This document shows, one piece after another, positions 29,204 through 29,682 of a DNA stretch of 29,682 nucleotides. The notes under the pieces are model-generated. The model saw nothing but the letters and a program-made list of their open reading frames with translations. It did not search any database and was not told where the DNA came from. The stretch is from Fragilaria radians (taxonomy: Eukaryota; Bacillariophyta; Fragilariophyceae; Fragilariales; Fragilariaceae). Each line of letters opens with the position of its first letter. Position 1 is the first letter of the stretch. The translations under genes were made by a program, and so were the position numbers. The stretch spans positions 22,177-51,858 of the forward strand of contig CAAAJI010000356.1 of the NCBI GenBank assembly GCA_900642245.1, in the 5' to 3' direction.

Positions 29204-29682
29204 AAAGAAGCATTCTAACAAAATCGTTTCTGTGCAAACAGCAAGTATTTTGGTGGAAAGGCATTATAAACGGAAGAACTGCTGTAATTCAAAGGGAAAG
29301 AGGATTAGGAGGCGAAGAGACTTCACAAACATTACAAAATTTGACAGCAATCTGACTTCCATCACAAAATGGTTAATTCACAACATGAAGAATCCGTGAC
29401 CAATGCGTAATACTTAATGTGCCATCAACAAGATTGATAAGTTTATAACACATATTAAACTTGAAGCAGAGAGAGCAATCAAACCAAGGGGCATTTTTTA
29501 TGGTGTTTAAAGGAAATTCAGAGCCATTAAAGGCTGCATCCATTTAAGTCATTTAAAACAACAAGCAAAGATAAAGTGGACATGCAAGATGTTCGCAATA
29601 AAAGAAAGAGATTTATCAAAAGTCAGTTAGAGAATATATTAATCAATCAAAGAGATTTAAGGCTTGAATTATTCCCACAGTC
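29204..29682 (+). other. Open forward frames at the window edge
   Basis: 29190-29399 is a basic 69-codon frame. A different frame is open from about 29529 to the window end (Met at 29582; KRKRFIKSQLENILINQRDL). Both are Lys/Arg-rich and unassigned. The second may be an exon or relic continuing outside. Confidence 0.25.

Overview
The window looks like nuclear DNA of a stramenopile alga, most probably a diatom. The reasons are a DUF6824-type protein (a family I know mainly from diatoms), decayed Ty1/copia elements of the kind common in diatom genomes, intron-poor genes with short GT...AG introns (90 and 76 bp), and AT-rich noncoding DNA. No bacterial operon, rRNA, convincing tRNA or CRISPR array was seen.

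Left part (1-6273) is ordinary gene space. A membrane-anchored sulfotransferase (1-1620, +, N-terminus outside the window) converges on a full-length EFL1/Ria1 ribosome-maturation GTPase (2050-5436, -). EFL1 is divergent from a small two-exon gene (5845-6273, +) for a probable mitochondrial protein with a degenerate EF-hand pair.

Right part (6274-29682) is a graveyard of Ty1/copia retroelements with one apparently intact gene. A composite block of about 6.7 kb (copy A, 7697-14384) recurs as a deleted version (copy B, 16081-21111). Both copies hold, in order: a reverse-strand gag-protease-integrase-start fragment of one copia-like lineage; a forward-strand RT-RNase H half of a second lineage; and a reverse-strand gag-protease-integrase half. 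The last two parts together make almost one whole element with its 3' half inverted. The copies share nonsense mutations, so the composite was already dead when it was duplicated. A different repeated segment (X) lies at 14388-15150 and 27125-27872. A 20-N gap is at 15151-15170. Further copia relics lie at 22945-23200 and 26620-26985.

Inside this region a spliced reading frame on the reverse strand (24081-25275) encodes a 372-residue DUF6824 protein with an internal 59-codon tandem duplication. A truncated paralogue at 15765-16082 is cut off exactly where copy B begins. This gene pair and the duplicated inverted retroelement are the most interesting content. Family assignments rest on motif recognition by eye; no database search or alignment program was run.
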